Shown: one piece after another, positions 42,446 through 52,267 of the stretch
Position numbering within the stretch: the first letter of the stretch is position 1
Layout: each line of letters begins with the position of its first letter
Assembly (NCBI RefSeq): GCF_900105515.1
Contig: NZ_FNSY01000001.1
Span: 4,092,001-4,156,000 of the forward strand
From: Streptomyces sp. 2131.1
GTDB taxonomy: Bacteria > Actinomycetota > Actinomycetes > Streptomycetales > Streptomycetaceae
Reading direction: 5' to 3'
DNA length: 64,000 bases
Made by a program: the position numbers and the translations under genes
The notes under the pieces: generated by a model
Seen by the model: the letters and a program-made list of their open reading frames with translations, nothing else
What the model was told of the DNA's origin: nothing
Databases searched by the model: none

Positions 42446-45400
42446 TTACAGGTCCTTCTTGTTGTGCTGGATGATCTCCCGCACCGCAGGCGCGAGACTG
42501 TCGGCAGCAGGATGGGTGCGGTCGTTGACGGCGAAGAGCATCCAAATATCGCTCTGCAGATCATGCAGCGCGGCCGTGTTGGAGAACAGGTCCTTCCGCG
42601 CGGTGTGCCGCACAGCAACAGCCCGCACTTCGCGCGCAAGCCCGAGCAGGTCAAGGCGTACCTCGTCGGCGATGACCCCGTCCGTGACAACGGTGGTCAG
42701 CTGCTGGTACACGGCCTGCTCGAGCTTGCTGAGACTGCGTACGTCCTCAGGCAGACCCGAGCCACGCCCCTCGGTCACATCCTGCGCCTCCTGGGAGAGC
42801 GCCTCGAACGCATCGAGTTGCTGGGCCCAGTCCTCGGCGTACTTCTTGAGGATTTCCTCCAGGCGTTCACGGAGCCTGTTGTAGGCGACGGGATTCTCCT
42901 GGAAGTGGAGTTCGATGTGGTTGCGCACGGCGTGCGCCATCATCGACGCCTTGGCGCGGGAACTCGGCAGCTGTTCGACCTTGGTGCGGAAGTCGTCGGA
43001 GGTGAGCCGGGTGGGCTCTATCGCGCGTTCCACGCCAAGCGCCTTGACGTGCTCGTCGATCAGCTCGGCTACCCGCTCGCCGTACGCGGACGGGTCGAAG
43101 CCGACCTCCTCCTCGCTGAACCGCTGTTTGGCCACCTGGGCGATGAACCCGAAGAGCTTGGCTGGCCGCTGATAGCGGCGCGTGGCTTCGCGTGGCAGGA
43201 GGAGATCGAAGGTGTTCAGGAAGTCCCGAAGGAGCTTGTGGTAGGCGATGCGCCGCTCCTCGTCCTCCAGGGTGTCCACCAACCGGTGTACGGCGGCAGT
43301 GTCGGCGGGGTCGATGAGCTCCCGGGTGAGACCGAGATGGTGGCGGAGCGCGTCGTACTGGTCCTCAAGCTTGTTCTCCTCCACTTCGATCTTGATGGTC
43401 CCGCCCTCGGCTTCGTCGGAGGCATAGGCGGCCATTGCTTCGAGGAGGGCCCTGGACACGCCCGCATAGTCGACGACGAAACCGGCCTGCTTCTTCTCCC
43501 CGTAGGTGCGGTTGACACGGGCGACGGCCTGGAGGAGCTCGGCCTCGCGCATCCGACGGTCCAGGTACATGACCTGTTCGATGGGGGCATCGAAGCCGGT
43601 GAGCAGCATGGTCCGGACGATGAGGACAGCTACCGGCCTGGGGGATTCAGGGGTCAGGTCAGCGGGGTCGGGGAAAGGGCTGCGGAAAGCCGTAACAGCG
43701 TTCTCCTGGGCGTTCCCGTCGGACCAGGACGTCCACGTCGGGTCGTCCTCGGAGTCGGGGGAGATCACCGGCACGAAGTCGATGGCCTTGAGCAGGGTGA
43801 GCTGCTTGTGGGCAGAGACGAGCAGTCGCTGCTTGGGGGTACGCTCCTCCGCCGGGGTGTCCTGGGCCCTGGCGAGAGTGCGAGCCGGGGGTGTAGCGGC
43901 CTTCTCCACTTCGGCGACCAGTTCGTCGCGCGCGTCGCACAGAGCCTCCCTGTAACGGACCGCGATGCCGCGTGAGTAAGCAACGACCTGGGCCTTGAAG
44001 CCCTCCTTCATAGCCCCCTCGACGTAGTGGCGCAGCATGTGGCGCGCCTTGCGCCGGATCATGTCATCGGCGTTGAGGACGGCCGAGGACTTCGCATACC
44101 GCTTCTGGAGTTCGTCGTACTGGTCATCGGTGAGTTCTTCGAACTCCTCCTGGAACACCTCGTCCAGGGCCTCGCCCTCGTTCACCGCGCCCTTGGCGAT
44201 GTGGCCCTCGTAGTAGATCGGCACGATGGCGCCGTCGTCCTCGGCGTCCTTGAGGCGGTAGGTGTCGATGAACTCGCCGAAGGTCGTGGTGGTGAGCTTG
44301 CGGTGGTTCATGATGATAGGGGTGCCGGTGAAGCCGATCCGGGCTGCGTTGGGCAGGGACTCCATGAGGTTCTGGTGGAGAGCGGAGCCGTGCGATCGGT
44401 GTGCTTCGTCGACCATGATGAGGATGCCGTCGCGGTCGTTGATCAGGCCCCAGCCGGGGGTGCCCTGGTGGGCGAGGGAGTCTGCGGCGTTCTGCCGGGC
44501 CTTCTCCGCGTCCTGCTGCTTCTGGATCATGACAAAAACCAGGCCGGCGTTCTCCAGCCCGAGGACCTTCGGCACCTTGGACGCGCGAGTGACGATGTCC
44601 GGTTTCTCGCCCGCGAGCACGGCCGTCTCGGCGAGCTGCTTCTGGAGCTGCTTGCGGTCAGTGACCACGACGACCTTGAAGTGGCCCAGCCCGGGCGTGG
44701 AGCGCAGCTTGCGGACCAGGAACACCATGGTCAGCGACTTGCCCGAGCCCTGGGTGTGCCAGATGATGCCGCCGCGCTTGTCCTCCTTGCCATGCACCTG
44801 CTTGGTCTCGCCCGTCCGCAACCGCTCGATCGCCTTGTAGACGGCCCGGTACTGCTGGTAGCGCGGGCCGATCTTCACCCGCGCGGTTCGGCCTTCGGCG
44901 ACCTCGACGTCCTTGAAGACGACGAAGTTTCGAACGATGTCGAGCAGGTGGTGGGGGTGCAGCACCCCCGCGGCGAGGACCTTCTGTGCGGTGGCGAAGG
45001 CGTCGTCCTTGTCGTACGTCGTCTTGGCCACCCGCTTCGTGCTGAGCGGGTGCGTGTCCCCGACGAGCGGGTGTGCCTGCCGCCAGACCACGTAGTCCTG
45101 GGGCCGCGAGGTGAACGTGCCCAGCAGGGCGGTGTCCCCCGTGGTCGCGACCGTCAACTGCACCGTGCGGAACAGCTGTTCGCTGCCCTCCGGAGTGGTC
45201 GACACCCGCTTCTGGTTGGCGTATCGGCGCAGCTGCTGGATCGCCTTGTGGGCATCGCCTTGCCCGGCTTTGAGCTTCTTGCACTCGATGACGACCAACG
45301 GGATGCCGTTCACGAATAGCACCAGGTCGGCGATGAGCTTCTTGGGCTTGCCGTGATCGTCCCGTGCACCGGGGATCGTCATCGGGAACTGTGAGACGAC

Positions 45401-45823
45401 GAGAAAGTCGTTGTTCGCCGGCGTCTCCCAGTCGATGAACCGCACTTTCTGCGCCCGCCCGCCGTTCCAGCCGTCCACGCCGGGGACGGCGACGCCCTCG
45501 ACCAGCGCCTCGGTCGCCGCCTCGTTGGCGGCGATGAGCCCGCCGCCGGGCGTGCCGCCCTTGCTGAGCGCGGAGATCGCGACGGCCGCACGGGCGTCGT
45601 CCAGCCACGCTGCCCCGTCCGGCATCCGGTTCAGCTGGTCCAGCCGACGCCGAAGTATTCCGGTGAGCAGCGCGCTGTCCGTCCCTTGCCGGACGTACGG
45701 CTCGTCGCCGGGCGCCTGCAACTCCGTCCCCTGATTCCCCACCGCATGCCGCCAGCCCATGGTGTGGTGGGTGAGTTGCGCGATCAGTGGGGCTTCGACG
45801 TACTTGTACTCGGGGCCGGACAT
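42446..45823 (-). CDS. hsdR: Type I restriction enzyme, R (motor/nuclease) subunit
   Basis: 1125 residues from ATG 45823. The PD-(D/E)xK nuclease region is around residues 165-185 (DLVLFVNGIPLVVIECKK). The helicase Walker A HTQGSGKSLTM is near 359 and the DEAH-like VDEAHRSHG near 471. The superfamily 2 motifs (GFTGTPI, LLTGFDAP, AVARVNR) follow, then a long helical C-terminus for M2S contact. It translocates DNA and cuts unmethylated targets when bound to HsdM2S. It appears intact, so it would depend on whatever specificity subunit remains. Confidence 0.96.
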   Translation of the reverse strand: MSGPEYKYVEAPLIAQLTHHTMGWRHAVGNQGTELQAPGDEPYVRQGTDSALLTGILRRRLDQLNRMPDGAAWLDDARAAVAISALSKGGTPGGGLIAANEAATEALVEGVAVPGVDGWNGGRAQKVRFIDWETPANNDFLVVSQFPMTIPGARDDHGKPKKLIADLVLFVNGIPLVVIECKKLKAGQGDAHKAIQQLRRYANQKRVSTTPEGSEQLFRTVQLTVATTGDTALLGTFTSRPQDYVVWRQAHPLVGDTHPLSTKRVAKTTYDKDDAFATAQKVLAAGVLHPHHLLDIVRNFVVFKDVEVAEGRTARVKIGPRYQQYRAVYKAIERLRTGETKQVHGKEDKRGGIIWHTQGSGKSLTMVFLVRKLRSTPGLGHFKVVVVTDRKQLQKQLAETAVLAGEKPDIVTRASKVPKVLGLENAGLVFVMIQKQQDAEKARQNAADSLAHQGTPGWGLINDRDGILIMVDEAHRSHGSALHQNLMESLPNAARIGFTGTPIIMNHRKLTTTTFGEFIDTYRLKDAEDDGAIVPIYYEGHIAKGAVNEGEALDEVFQEEFEELTDDQYDELQKRYAKSSAVLNADDMIRRKARHMLRHYVEGAMKEGFKAQVVAYSRGIAVRYREALCDARDELVAEVEKAATPPARTLARAQDTPAEERTPKQRLLVSAHKQLTLLKAIDFVPVISPDSEDDPTWTSWSDGNAQENAVTAFRSPFPDPADLTPESPRPVAVLIVRTMLLTGFDAPIEQVMYLDRRMREAELLQAVARVNRTYGEKKQAGFVVDYAGVSRALLEAMAAYASDEAEGGTIKIEVEENKLEDQYDALRHHLGLTRELIDPADTAAVHRLVDTLEDEERRIAYHKLLRDFLNTFDLLLPREATRRYQRPAKLFGFIAQVAKQRFSEEEVGFDPSAYGERVAELIDEHVKALGVERAIEPTRLTSDDFRTKVEQLPSSRAKASMMAHAVRNHIELHFQENPVAYNRLRERLEEILKKYAEDWAQQLDAFEALSQEAQDVTEGRGSGLPEDVRSLSKLEQAVYQQLTTVVTDGVIADEVRLDLLGLAREVRAVAVRHTARKDLFSNTAALHDLQSDIWMLFAVNDRTHPAADSLAPAVREIIQHNKKDL

Positions 45824-46926
45824 CGGGAGCGCGGTCTCCTTCGGTGAGCGGTACGTGGGGGACGGGCGGGGGCGGACGGCGGGGCGGAGTGTCGGCGCAG
45901 TGGGGCTACGCGGAGGCGGGGACGCGGACCTTGCCGGTGAGTAGGTCGTCCATGAGGGCCTTTTTCAAGGTCTTGAGCTTGACGACCTCCTGGCTGATCT
46001 GACGGCTCGCGTCTCTGACTTCTCTCACAGCCGTCATGGCTCGATGCTGCGCGTCCTCGCTCGGAATCGGAAACAACATCGCCCCGAAGCGGTCGCCGCC
46101 AAGGTGAGCGATGCTCGTAGTCTTCTTGGCGATATCAGCGAAAGCCCCTGTGTCGAGCCAGTGCTTGAATACAAGCCTGGCGAATTCCGGCAGCACCGTC
46201 ATGGTCCGAAAACGAACCAAAGTGTTTTGAAAAAACATCCCCGACGGGCCATCGTACAGAGCGGACCGTCCCACCAGCTCGAGACTTTGCCCCTCGTTAA
46301 GCAGGATGTCGCCAGGCTGGAGTTCATACCGCTCCTGTTCGACCGGATTGAAATTCATACTCATTACATCCGAGTAATCGATGAACCCATCGAACACGTT
46401 TGCCACTCGCAAGTATGGGCGCATGAACTCACCCTCAGAGTGTTCGGGGGAGCGCTGCCGCCCCAGCCTCACCTCTCCGGCTTCCTTGACCGGCCGCCAT
46501 ACTGTCGCAGGATCTGCCCGAACTACATCCATTGCCTGGAGGAGCGTTCCGCGGAACACTTTGGAAAGCTTGGAGACCTCGGCGCCAGCCCGCCGGATCT
46601 GTGCCCCGACCTCGTCGAGGATCTCGGTGATCCGCCGCTGTTCCGCCAGTGGCGGGAGGTCAACCGCGATCTTCTTGAATTCGCTGTACTTCAGATTCCA
46701 CGTGTCACTGACGAGCCCTTGTGAGCGGTTCATGAACTTTGCCACGAGCCTCGGCTCCTTCATAAGGAACCCGAGAAATTTGCCGTCAACGTGTCCGGCC
46801 GGCTCACACACTGTGTACGCGGGACTGACGATTCCGCCTACAGGAGCGACTCCAGATACCCCCTGCCACATGCGCATTGTGTTGTAGACAACATCGCCAG
46901 GATGAACATCCAAGTACAGCGACTTA

Positions 46927-47791
46927 GACCGTGTCCTATGTGGTGAGTCGAGCGAGTCGTTTGTAGCAGCAGAGGGTGGCGGCGAGGCCGAGAAAGGCCA
47001 GGTAGTTGCGGGGATGGCGTTCGTAGCGGTGGTTGAGTCTGCGGTAGCCGGTCAGCCAGGACATGGTCCGCTCGATGACCCATCGGCGGCGCCCTAAGCG
47101 TTCGCTGGGCTCGATGCCCTTGCGGGCGATGCGCACGCCGATGTGCTTGCCCCATAGCCATTTCCGCAGGTGGGGGACATCGTATGCCTTGTCCGCGTGG
47201 AGACGCTGGGGCTTGAAGTAGCGGCCGCGGTGGGGGTCGTGTCTCGTTTGGTGACCCATGATCATGGGCTTCAGCGCGAGGCTGTCGTGGGTGTTGGCCG
47301 CGGTGAGACCGACGAGGAGGGGCAGTCCGTTCGCGTCCGACAGGACGTGCATCTTGGAACCCGACTTGCCCCGGTCCACGGGGCTCGGACCTGTGAGTTC
47401 GCCCCCTTTTTGGCCCTGACATGGGCGGAGTCGAGGACGGCCCGGGACAGGTCGAGCAGGCCGGCGTCGTCCAGGCGGTGCAGGATCTCCTCGTGCAGCC
47501 GGCCCCACACACCTGCCCGCGACCAGATCAGGAACCTGCGGTGAGCCGTCGACTTCGATATCCCGAAGCACGGCGGCAACGCCCGCCAGGCGCATCCGCT
47601 GACCAGTACGTAGATGATCGCGGCGAACAGCGTCTCATCAGGCGTGTCCTGCGTCCCGCCGCCCTGCGGCCGCACCTTCGACGGCGGGATCAGCGGCTCC
47701 GCGATCTCCCACAGCCCGTCCGGAACAATCCAACTCCACGTACCCCGGCCCATGACGAGTCCAACGAACCAACCCCACATAGGACACGGTC
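46927..47791 (-). mobile_element. IS5-family (IS427-group-like) insertion sequence
   Basis: 865 bp with 17-bp perfect terminal inverted repeats (GACCGTGTCCTATGTGG) and a 3-bp TTA target duplication (46924-46926 and 47792-47794), as expected for this group. It contains one transposase in two overlapping frames. It is inserted in hsdS in the same orientation. Confidence 0.95.
46936..47753 (-). CDS. IS5-family DDE transposase made by -1 frameshifting
   Basis: OrfA starts at ATG 47753 or 47780 and runs PDGLWEIAEPLIPPSK to VLDSAHVRAKKG. OrfB (ending at 46936) continues GPSPVDRGKSGSKMHVLSD, then ADKAYD and RRWVIERTMSWL. These supply the three acidic residues (D, D, E). The frames meet at an A5G5 slippery run (47411-47402), and the switch from OrfA to OrfB is -1, as in IS427-group elements. 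It looks potentially active. Confidence 0.92.
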
Positions 47792-47938
47792 TTATCCGTA
47801 CTCGACGAGTCCCGACGCCCACTCTCGCTCTGCGGGATCACACCTCGGTCAGCAGTCACCGACAGCAGTGTGGTCACCGCGTGTGCTCGCTCGGAACGCA
47901 ACCTGAGGACGTCGCCCAAGGCAACCCTCTCCCACCCC

Positions 47939-50419
47939 TCACGCATAACCCAGCTCCTTCAGATACCCCCGCAGTCGCTTGGCTGAGGCCTCGCGTTTCT
48001 GCTCCAGGTCCGCCAAAGGCACCGCATACTTCTCGCCCCAGTTACGGAAGGCGTCTACCAGCCCGCGTCGGTCGACGGTGACGAAGCGGGTCATGCGGGC
48101 GTAGAGGTCCGCGTTCAGGAATCCGAGAACGACTCCCTGCGCCTGCATGGGGGTCAGCTGCTCCGCCGCGCTATGCAGCTCACTCACGAACGATGCCTTG
48201 ATGGTGGCGAGTTCGACCTTCGCCTCCCGCTGCCTCTTCTTCAGCGCCGTTAGTTCCTTGGGGGGCAGGACCTGGGGCAGGTCGAGCTCTGCCTCGTCGT
48301 CGTCCTCCCCCTCTCCCTCGCCTGCCTTAGATGTCTTCTTCGGCGGGGAGCCCGCCTTCACTTCTGCGTCCAGCTTCGCGACCAGCGCCTCCGCCGTCTC
48401 CAGCTGCTTCACATATGCCGGGATCAGCTCCGGGACCAGCCGGTGCTCGCGGGCCTTGCGCATCGCTGCCCGGTAGCGGGCCTTGGTCTTTGCGTCGGCC
48501 TTGGCCGAGGGCTCCTCGAAGGCCGAGGCGATGCTGCGGACCCAGCCGTCGATCAAGCCTTTGAAGTTTTTCGCCATCAGCACGTCGAGGTCGTTCTTGG
48601 CGTCGAACCACCATGCGGCGACCGCACCCGCCAACTGGTGCCTGTCCAGCACGCCCACGGGCTTCAGTGCCGCCACGAAGGTAGTGAGCAGCTCCTCACG
48701 CGTCTGCGACTTCTGCTGATGCACGGGCAGCTTCGCGAGCTGCTCCCGGTGTTCGCCCCACCATGTGTGGAACGCCCGTCCGAGGACGACTTCTCGTTCC
48801 TGAGCGAGCCCGGGGATTTGCGCCGCCGTCGCGTTGTATCCCTCCCCCAGGAAATCGAGGTAGTCCGGATCACCGTCCCGTGGCCGGAAGAGCGCTCCCT
48901 CGGGCTCGATGCCGAATGCCTCGAACTGTGCCCTGCGTGCCGCGACCTCACTTCTGGGCACGCCTCCGTACAGGTGCGCCCGCACGTCCTGCGGCTCGGG
49001 CGGGGGCGTGTTGTCCACGTAGCGGCGGATGTTGAGGTTGTAGTCGTTCTTCGCCAGCTCGGCGAACTCCACTACCCGAGCGAACCCGGGGATCTCCTTC
49101 CAGCCTTCGTACGCCGAGACGATCTTCTCCGCGTGCTGGGCCTCCAGCAGGTTCTGCGTGCGCCCGGCGGTGATTTCCCGGTCGGCGTTGATGAAGAGCA
49201 CTCCGTCGCGCCGCCCCTCCGGTACGCCGTCACGGCCGCGCAGGACGAGGATGCACGCCGGGATTCCGGTGCCGTAGAAGACGTTGGGGCCGATGCCGAT
49301 GACGGCCTCCAAGCGTCCCTCTTCGATGATCTGCTTGCGGATCTTCTGCTCTTCTCCGCCCCGGAACAGCACCCCGTGCGGCATGACGGAGGCTGCGATG
49401 CCGTCCGCTTCCAGCACGGCCAGTACGTGCTGGATGAACATGAGGTCGGCCTTCTTGCCCGACTCGGGAGTCCAGCCGTACCCCATGCGCTCGGCGAATT
49501 TCATCCCTGTCCGCTGGTAGTTCTGCGCGAACGGCGGGTTGGTGAGGATGCGGTCGAAGCGCTGGAGCTGTCCGCCTTGTACGTGTTGCGGGTCGGCGAG
49601 GGTGTCGCCGTGGTGGATGACGCCGTCGGCGACGCCGTGCATCAGCAGGTTCATCCGGGCCATGGCCCAGGCGCTGCCGTTGTCCTCCTGTCCGTAGACC
49701 GACAGGTGTGACTCGTCACCGCCGTGGTCCTGTACGTACTCCTTGGCGAGGATCAGCATGCCGGCCGAACCGCAGCACGGGTCGTAGACGGACATGCCCG
49801 GCTGCGGCTTGACCAGCTGGTTCATCATGCGGATGACGGAGCGCGGTGTGTAGAACTGGCCACCCTTCTTGCCGCCCTCGTCGGCGAACTCGCCGATCAG
49901 GTACTCGTAGGCGTGCCCCAGGAGGTCGGGGAACTCGAAGTCGTCGTTGCTGAGCCGGTACTCACTGAAGTGGTCGATGAGCTGCTGGATGACCGGCTTG
50001 GTCAGCTTGGTGTTACCACCGCGGGACTCGGTGAAGCTGATGTAGGAGAGGACCCCGTCGAGTGCTTGGACGTTGTGGTTCTCCAGCTGGGCCAGCGCCA
50101 CGTTCAGCGCCTCGGCCGGTTCGGTCCGGGATTTACCGACGATCGTGGACCAGCGGGACTCCTGCGGGACGTAGAACTCGTGCGCCTTGTAGGCGCCACG
50201 GGCCTCGGAGATCCGCTCGGCCTGCTCCTGGTTCTTCCCTTCCTCGACGAGTCTCTTGACCAGTGCGGCCTGTGCCACGTCGAACTGGTCCGAGGCGCGC
50301 TTCAGGAAAAGCATTCCGAAGATGTAGTCCTGGTACTGCGCCGCATCCATCTTGCCGCGCAGGATGTCCGCGGCCGCGTACAGATGCCGTTCCAACTGCG
50401 GCAGCGTGAGCTGTGCCAC
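47939..50419 (-). CDS. hsdM: Type I restriction-modification methyltransferase subunit
   Basis: 826 residues from ATG 50419. N6-adenine methyltransferase of HsdM type: SAM motif I VYDPCCGSAGMLILA and the catalytic NPPF (FDRILTNPPFAQNY), with an N-terminal helical recognition domain (LPQLERHLYAAADILRGK). The C-terminal ~300 residues are long and helical with an acidic patch, longer than in classical HsdM. Modifies host DNA in an M2S complex. Its end overlaps hsdS. Confidence 0.96.
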   Translation of the reverse strand: MAQLTLPQLERHLYAAADILRGKMDAAQYQDYIFGMLFLKRASDQFDVAQAALVKRLVEEGKNQEQAERISEARGAYKAHEFYVPQESRWSTIVGKSRTEPAEALNVALAQLENHNVQALDGVLSYISFTESRGGNTKLTKPVIQQLIDHFSEYRLSNDDFEFPDLLGHAYEYLIGEFADEGGKKGGQFYTPRSVIRMMNQLVKPQPGMSVYDPCCGSAGMLILAKEYVQDHGGDESHLSVYGQEDNGSAWAMARMNLLMHGVADGVIHHGDTLADPQHVQGGQLQRFDRILTNPPFAQNYQRTGMKFAERMGYGWTPESGKKADLMFIQHVLAVLEADGIAASVMPHGVLFRGGEEQKIRKQIIEEGRLEAVIGIGPNVFYGTGIPACILVLRGRDGVPEGRRDGVLFINADREITAGRTQNLLEAQHAEKIVSAYEGWKEIPGFARVVEFAELAKNDYNLNIRRYVDNTPPPEPQDVRAHLYGGVPRSEVAARRAQFEAFGIEPEGALFRPRDGDPDYLDFLGEGYNATAAQIPGLAQEREVVLGRAFHTWWGEHREQLAKLPVHQQKSQTREELLTTFVAALKPVGVLDRHQLAGAVAAWWFDAKNDLDVLMAKNFKGLIDGWVRSIASAFEEPSAKADAKTKARYRAAMRKAREHRLVPELIPAYVKQLETAEALVAKLDAEVKAGSPPKKTSKAGEGEGEDDDEAELDLPQVLPPKELTALKKRQREAKVELATIKASFVSELHSAAEQLTPMQAQGVVLGFLNADLYARMTRFVTVDRRGLVDAFRNWGEKYAVPLADLEQKREASAKRLRGYLKELGYA

Positions 50420-50489
50420 TCGGGTCTCCTCTTACTTCACGTCCCACAGGGCATGCGTCCTGTGACAACTGGCCCAGGTTATGGTCTGG

Positions 50490-51164
50490 CTACGACATCC
50501 GGTTCGTACGGCGGGTTCTGGGGGCCCTGCGTTCGGGCAGCGCACCGGCCGGCCGTGAGAGGGGTGTGCCCGGGAACTCGTCCCCCAGCATCTGCGTGAA
50601 CAACCCCTGCCTGACGGCATCGAGGCGCGCCAGTATGCGGTGCTGGATCTCCATCTGCAGTCCCACTTCACTCAGCGCGCCGGCCATCAGCCGCTGTTCG
50701 CGCAGATCGGGCAGCACCACCGGCAGTCCTTTCAGTGAACCCGCTGTGAGGACCGGCACCGTGCCCACCTGGGCGCGGGACAGCAGCTCGTCGACCACGG
50801 GTGGATGCGCCAAGTAGGCGGCCAGATAGACAGGGTCGACACGGCTGGCGTCCGGGCGGATCCGGATGCAGGAAGAGTGGTAGATCCAGTTCCTGGCTCT
50901 TTCGTCGACCAGTGCGATCCGACCGACCCCGCCCAGTCGGACCAGTACCAGGTCGCTTGCGCGCAGGTGATAGCGCTCCAGGCCGCTGACAGTACTCGGC
51001 AGCCGCCGCAGAGTGTGAGTGTCGATCCGCCGGGCACTGGTGATGTCCGCAGGGGTTACCACCGGCGTCCCGTTTGCCTCGACCGAAAGTTCGGTGAAGA
51101 GGTCACTGGAGGGACTGGGGGTCACCTGGCAAAGGTCACCCAACGGGAGGGCTTTCGGCATCAC
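50490..51164 (-). CDS. Half-length HsdS-like specificity subunit (single recognition domain)
   Basis: 224 residues from GTG 51164. One target-recognition domain (LGDLCQVTPSPSS, YHLRASDLVLVRLGGVGRIA) is followed by a single conserved helix (DLREQRLMAGALSEVGLQMEIQ, then ARLDAVRQGLFTQML). About half the length of a normal HsdS. Half-S proteins can dimerise to give a palindromic specificity. It overlaps the HEPN gene by 4 bp and lies 70 bp upstream of hsdM, so it is cotranscribed with both. Confidence 0.85.
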   Translation of the reverse strand: MMPKALPLGDLCQVTPSPSSDLFTELSVEANGTPVVTPADITSARRIDTHTLRRLPSTVSGLERYHLRASDLVLVRLGGVGRIALVDERARNWIYHSSCIRIRPDASRVDPVYLAAYLAHPPVVDELLSRAQVGTVPVLTAGSLKGLPVVLPDLREQRLMAGALSEVGLQMEIQHRILARLDAVRQGLFTQMLGDEFPGTPLSRPAGALPERRAPRTRRTNRMS

Positions 51165-51838
51165 GACTCACATCCCTGGCGCTGAGCGCACACCCCGGGC
51201 CGGTTCGCCAGCAGGGCCGGCAAGGCGGTGTCTGCCGCATCGACGCGGCGGGCTACGGCCTCGGAGACGTACCCGATGGCGGTCAGTACGGATCTGCGGT
51301 CGGCCGCGAGGTCGCGGCCACCGATGCGGTCTTGGTGCGCCACCTTGTTGCGAAGCACCCGCAGATGGTCCAGGCGGGCGTGAAGAGGTGCGCGCCGACC
51401 CCGGTAGCCGGGAAACCCGGCGCTGATGGGACGCCACAGCTGGGTCTCGTAGTCAGCGCCGCGCCCCAGCAACGCGACCCAGAACCCGAGCGTCATCTCA
51501 CGCTGCACGGCCGTGGGTGTCAGTGGAGCGCAGGCTCGGGACAGCTTGCGCTTCGCCTCCGCGATCTTCTCCTCGGTGCCGTAGGTAAGCCGCAGCCGAG
51601 GGGCGCTCCACCAGTCCTCCTGCCCGTAGTACGTCGACAGCCGAACAGAGATGGTGTAGCGCAGTACACCCTCCAGATGCCGGAGTGCCTCGTACATCGC
51701 CTTGGAGACGTTGGTCTCCCAGTCGGACCACGCCAGGGACTGACGGCATAATGCCGAGCAGAGTGCCCCGGAGTCGGCGTACCGCCCGGCATCGAGCATC
51801 TTGATCAAGTCCATCTCGTCAGCAGTGGCGCACGGCAC
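51161..51838 (-). CDS. Abi/HEPN-domain protein, putative RNase toxin in the type I operon
   Basis: 225 residues from GTG 51838 (GGGGGG upstream); a TTG at 51868 would add ten residues. Helical, with WSDWETNVSKAMYEALRHLEGVLRY near the start and the HEPN catalytic pattern R-N-x-x-x-H (LRNKVAHQDRI) near residue 163. This motif is typical of Abi_2/HEPN RNases that cut RNA during phage infection. It sits first in the operon, directly coupled to the half-HsdS (GTGA overlap). A restriction-linked suicide device is a reasonable inference; non-nuclease HEPN is possible. Confidence 0.78.
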   Translation of the reverse strand: MPCATADEMDLIKMLDAGRYADSGALCSALCRQSLAWSDWETNVSKAMYEALRHLEGVLRYTISVRLSTYYGQEDWWSAPRLRLTYGTEEKIAEAKRKLSRACAPLTPTAVQREMTLGFWVALLGRGADYETQLWRPISAGFPGYRGRRAPLHARLDHLRVLRNKVAHQDRIGGRDLAADRRSVLTAIGYVSEAVARRVDAADTALPALLANRPGVCAQRQGCES

Positions 51839-51868
51839 AGCGACCCCCCGAGGGTCCGTATTGCACAA

Positions 51869-52267
51869 CTTAGGGAATGGGCACTAGGATGACCGGCGTA
51901 AGCCCCGGTGTGTGCCTCTGCTCGCAAGCGCCCCGGGGCATAGTTATGTCCCGGAAAGCGCGCTTTAAGCGAACTGTGCGTCATGACCCGAACACGAGCC
52001 AGACGCTAACACGATCGCTGGCCGACTTCCAGTGTATGTAGTTACACGACGACGCGGGCGGGTCTTGGGCATCGGGGAGAATGTCGGCGCAGGACTCGCT
52101 GTGGCGGTCACCTGGTGCTGCTGCTCGTGAGCAATCAGACCGCCCTGTGAACCAGGAACCTGGCCTCGCCTGCGGTCATCCGGCCGGGCCCACTGCCCCC
52201 GCTCCCAAGACATGCGACACCCGCGAGGTGCTGAGCTGGAGTTGGGGGACGGGGATGCGATTTCGGA
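51869..52267. other. 399-bp gap upstream of the defence operon
   Basis: No convincing gene. It probably contains the promoter of the leftward operon. One dyad, GTGTA-N6-TACAC (52032-52047), lies in its centre and could be an operator. Confidence 0.4.

Larger units (their letters stand above)
45906..47946 (-). pseudogene. hsdS: Type I specificity subunit hsdS, interrupted by an IS5-family element
   Basis: Two pieces of one gene. The N-terminal piece (47946-47792, MREGWERVALGDVLRLRSE to SSSTDK) lies 5' of the insertion and the remaining ~340 residues (46926-45906, SLYLDVHPGDVVYNTMRMWQ onward) lie after it. Removing the 865-bp IS and one TTA copy leaves 1173 bp, an exact 391-codon frame. Two target-recognition domains with PLAEQRRITEILDEV and a C-terminal ISQEVVKLKTLKKALMDDLL helix are readable. 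The region has visibly lower GC. The start overlaps the end of hsdM by 8 bp. Confidence 0.94.

Noticed and set aside
51874..51899. GGAAT-N18-CGT resembling an ECF/SigR promoter
   Set aside because: The -10 element is CGT rather than GTT, and no gene follows on the plus strand within a plausible distance.
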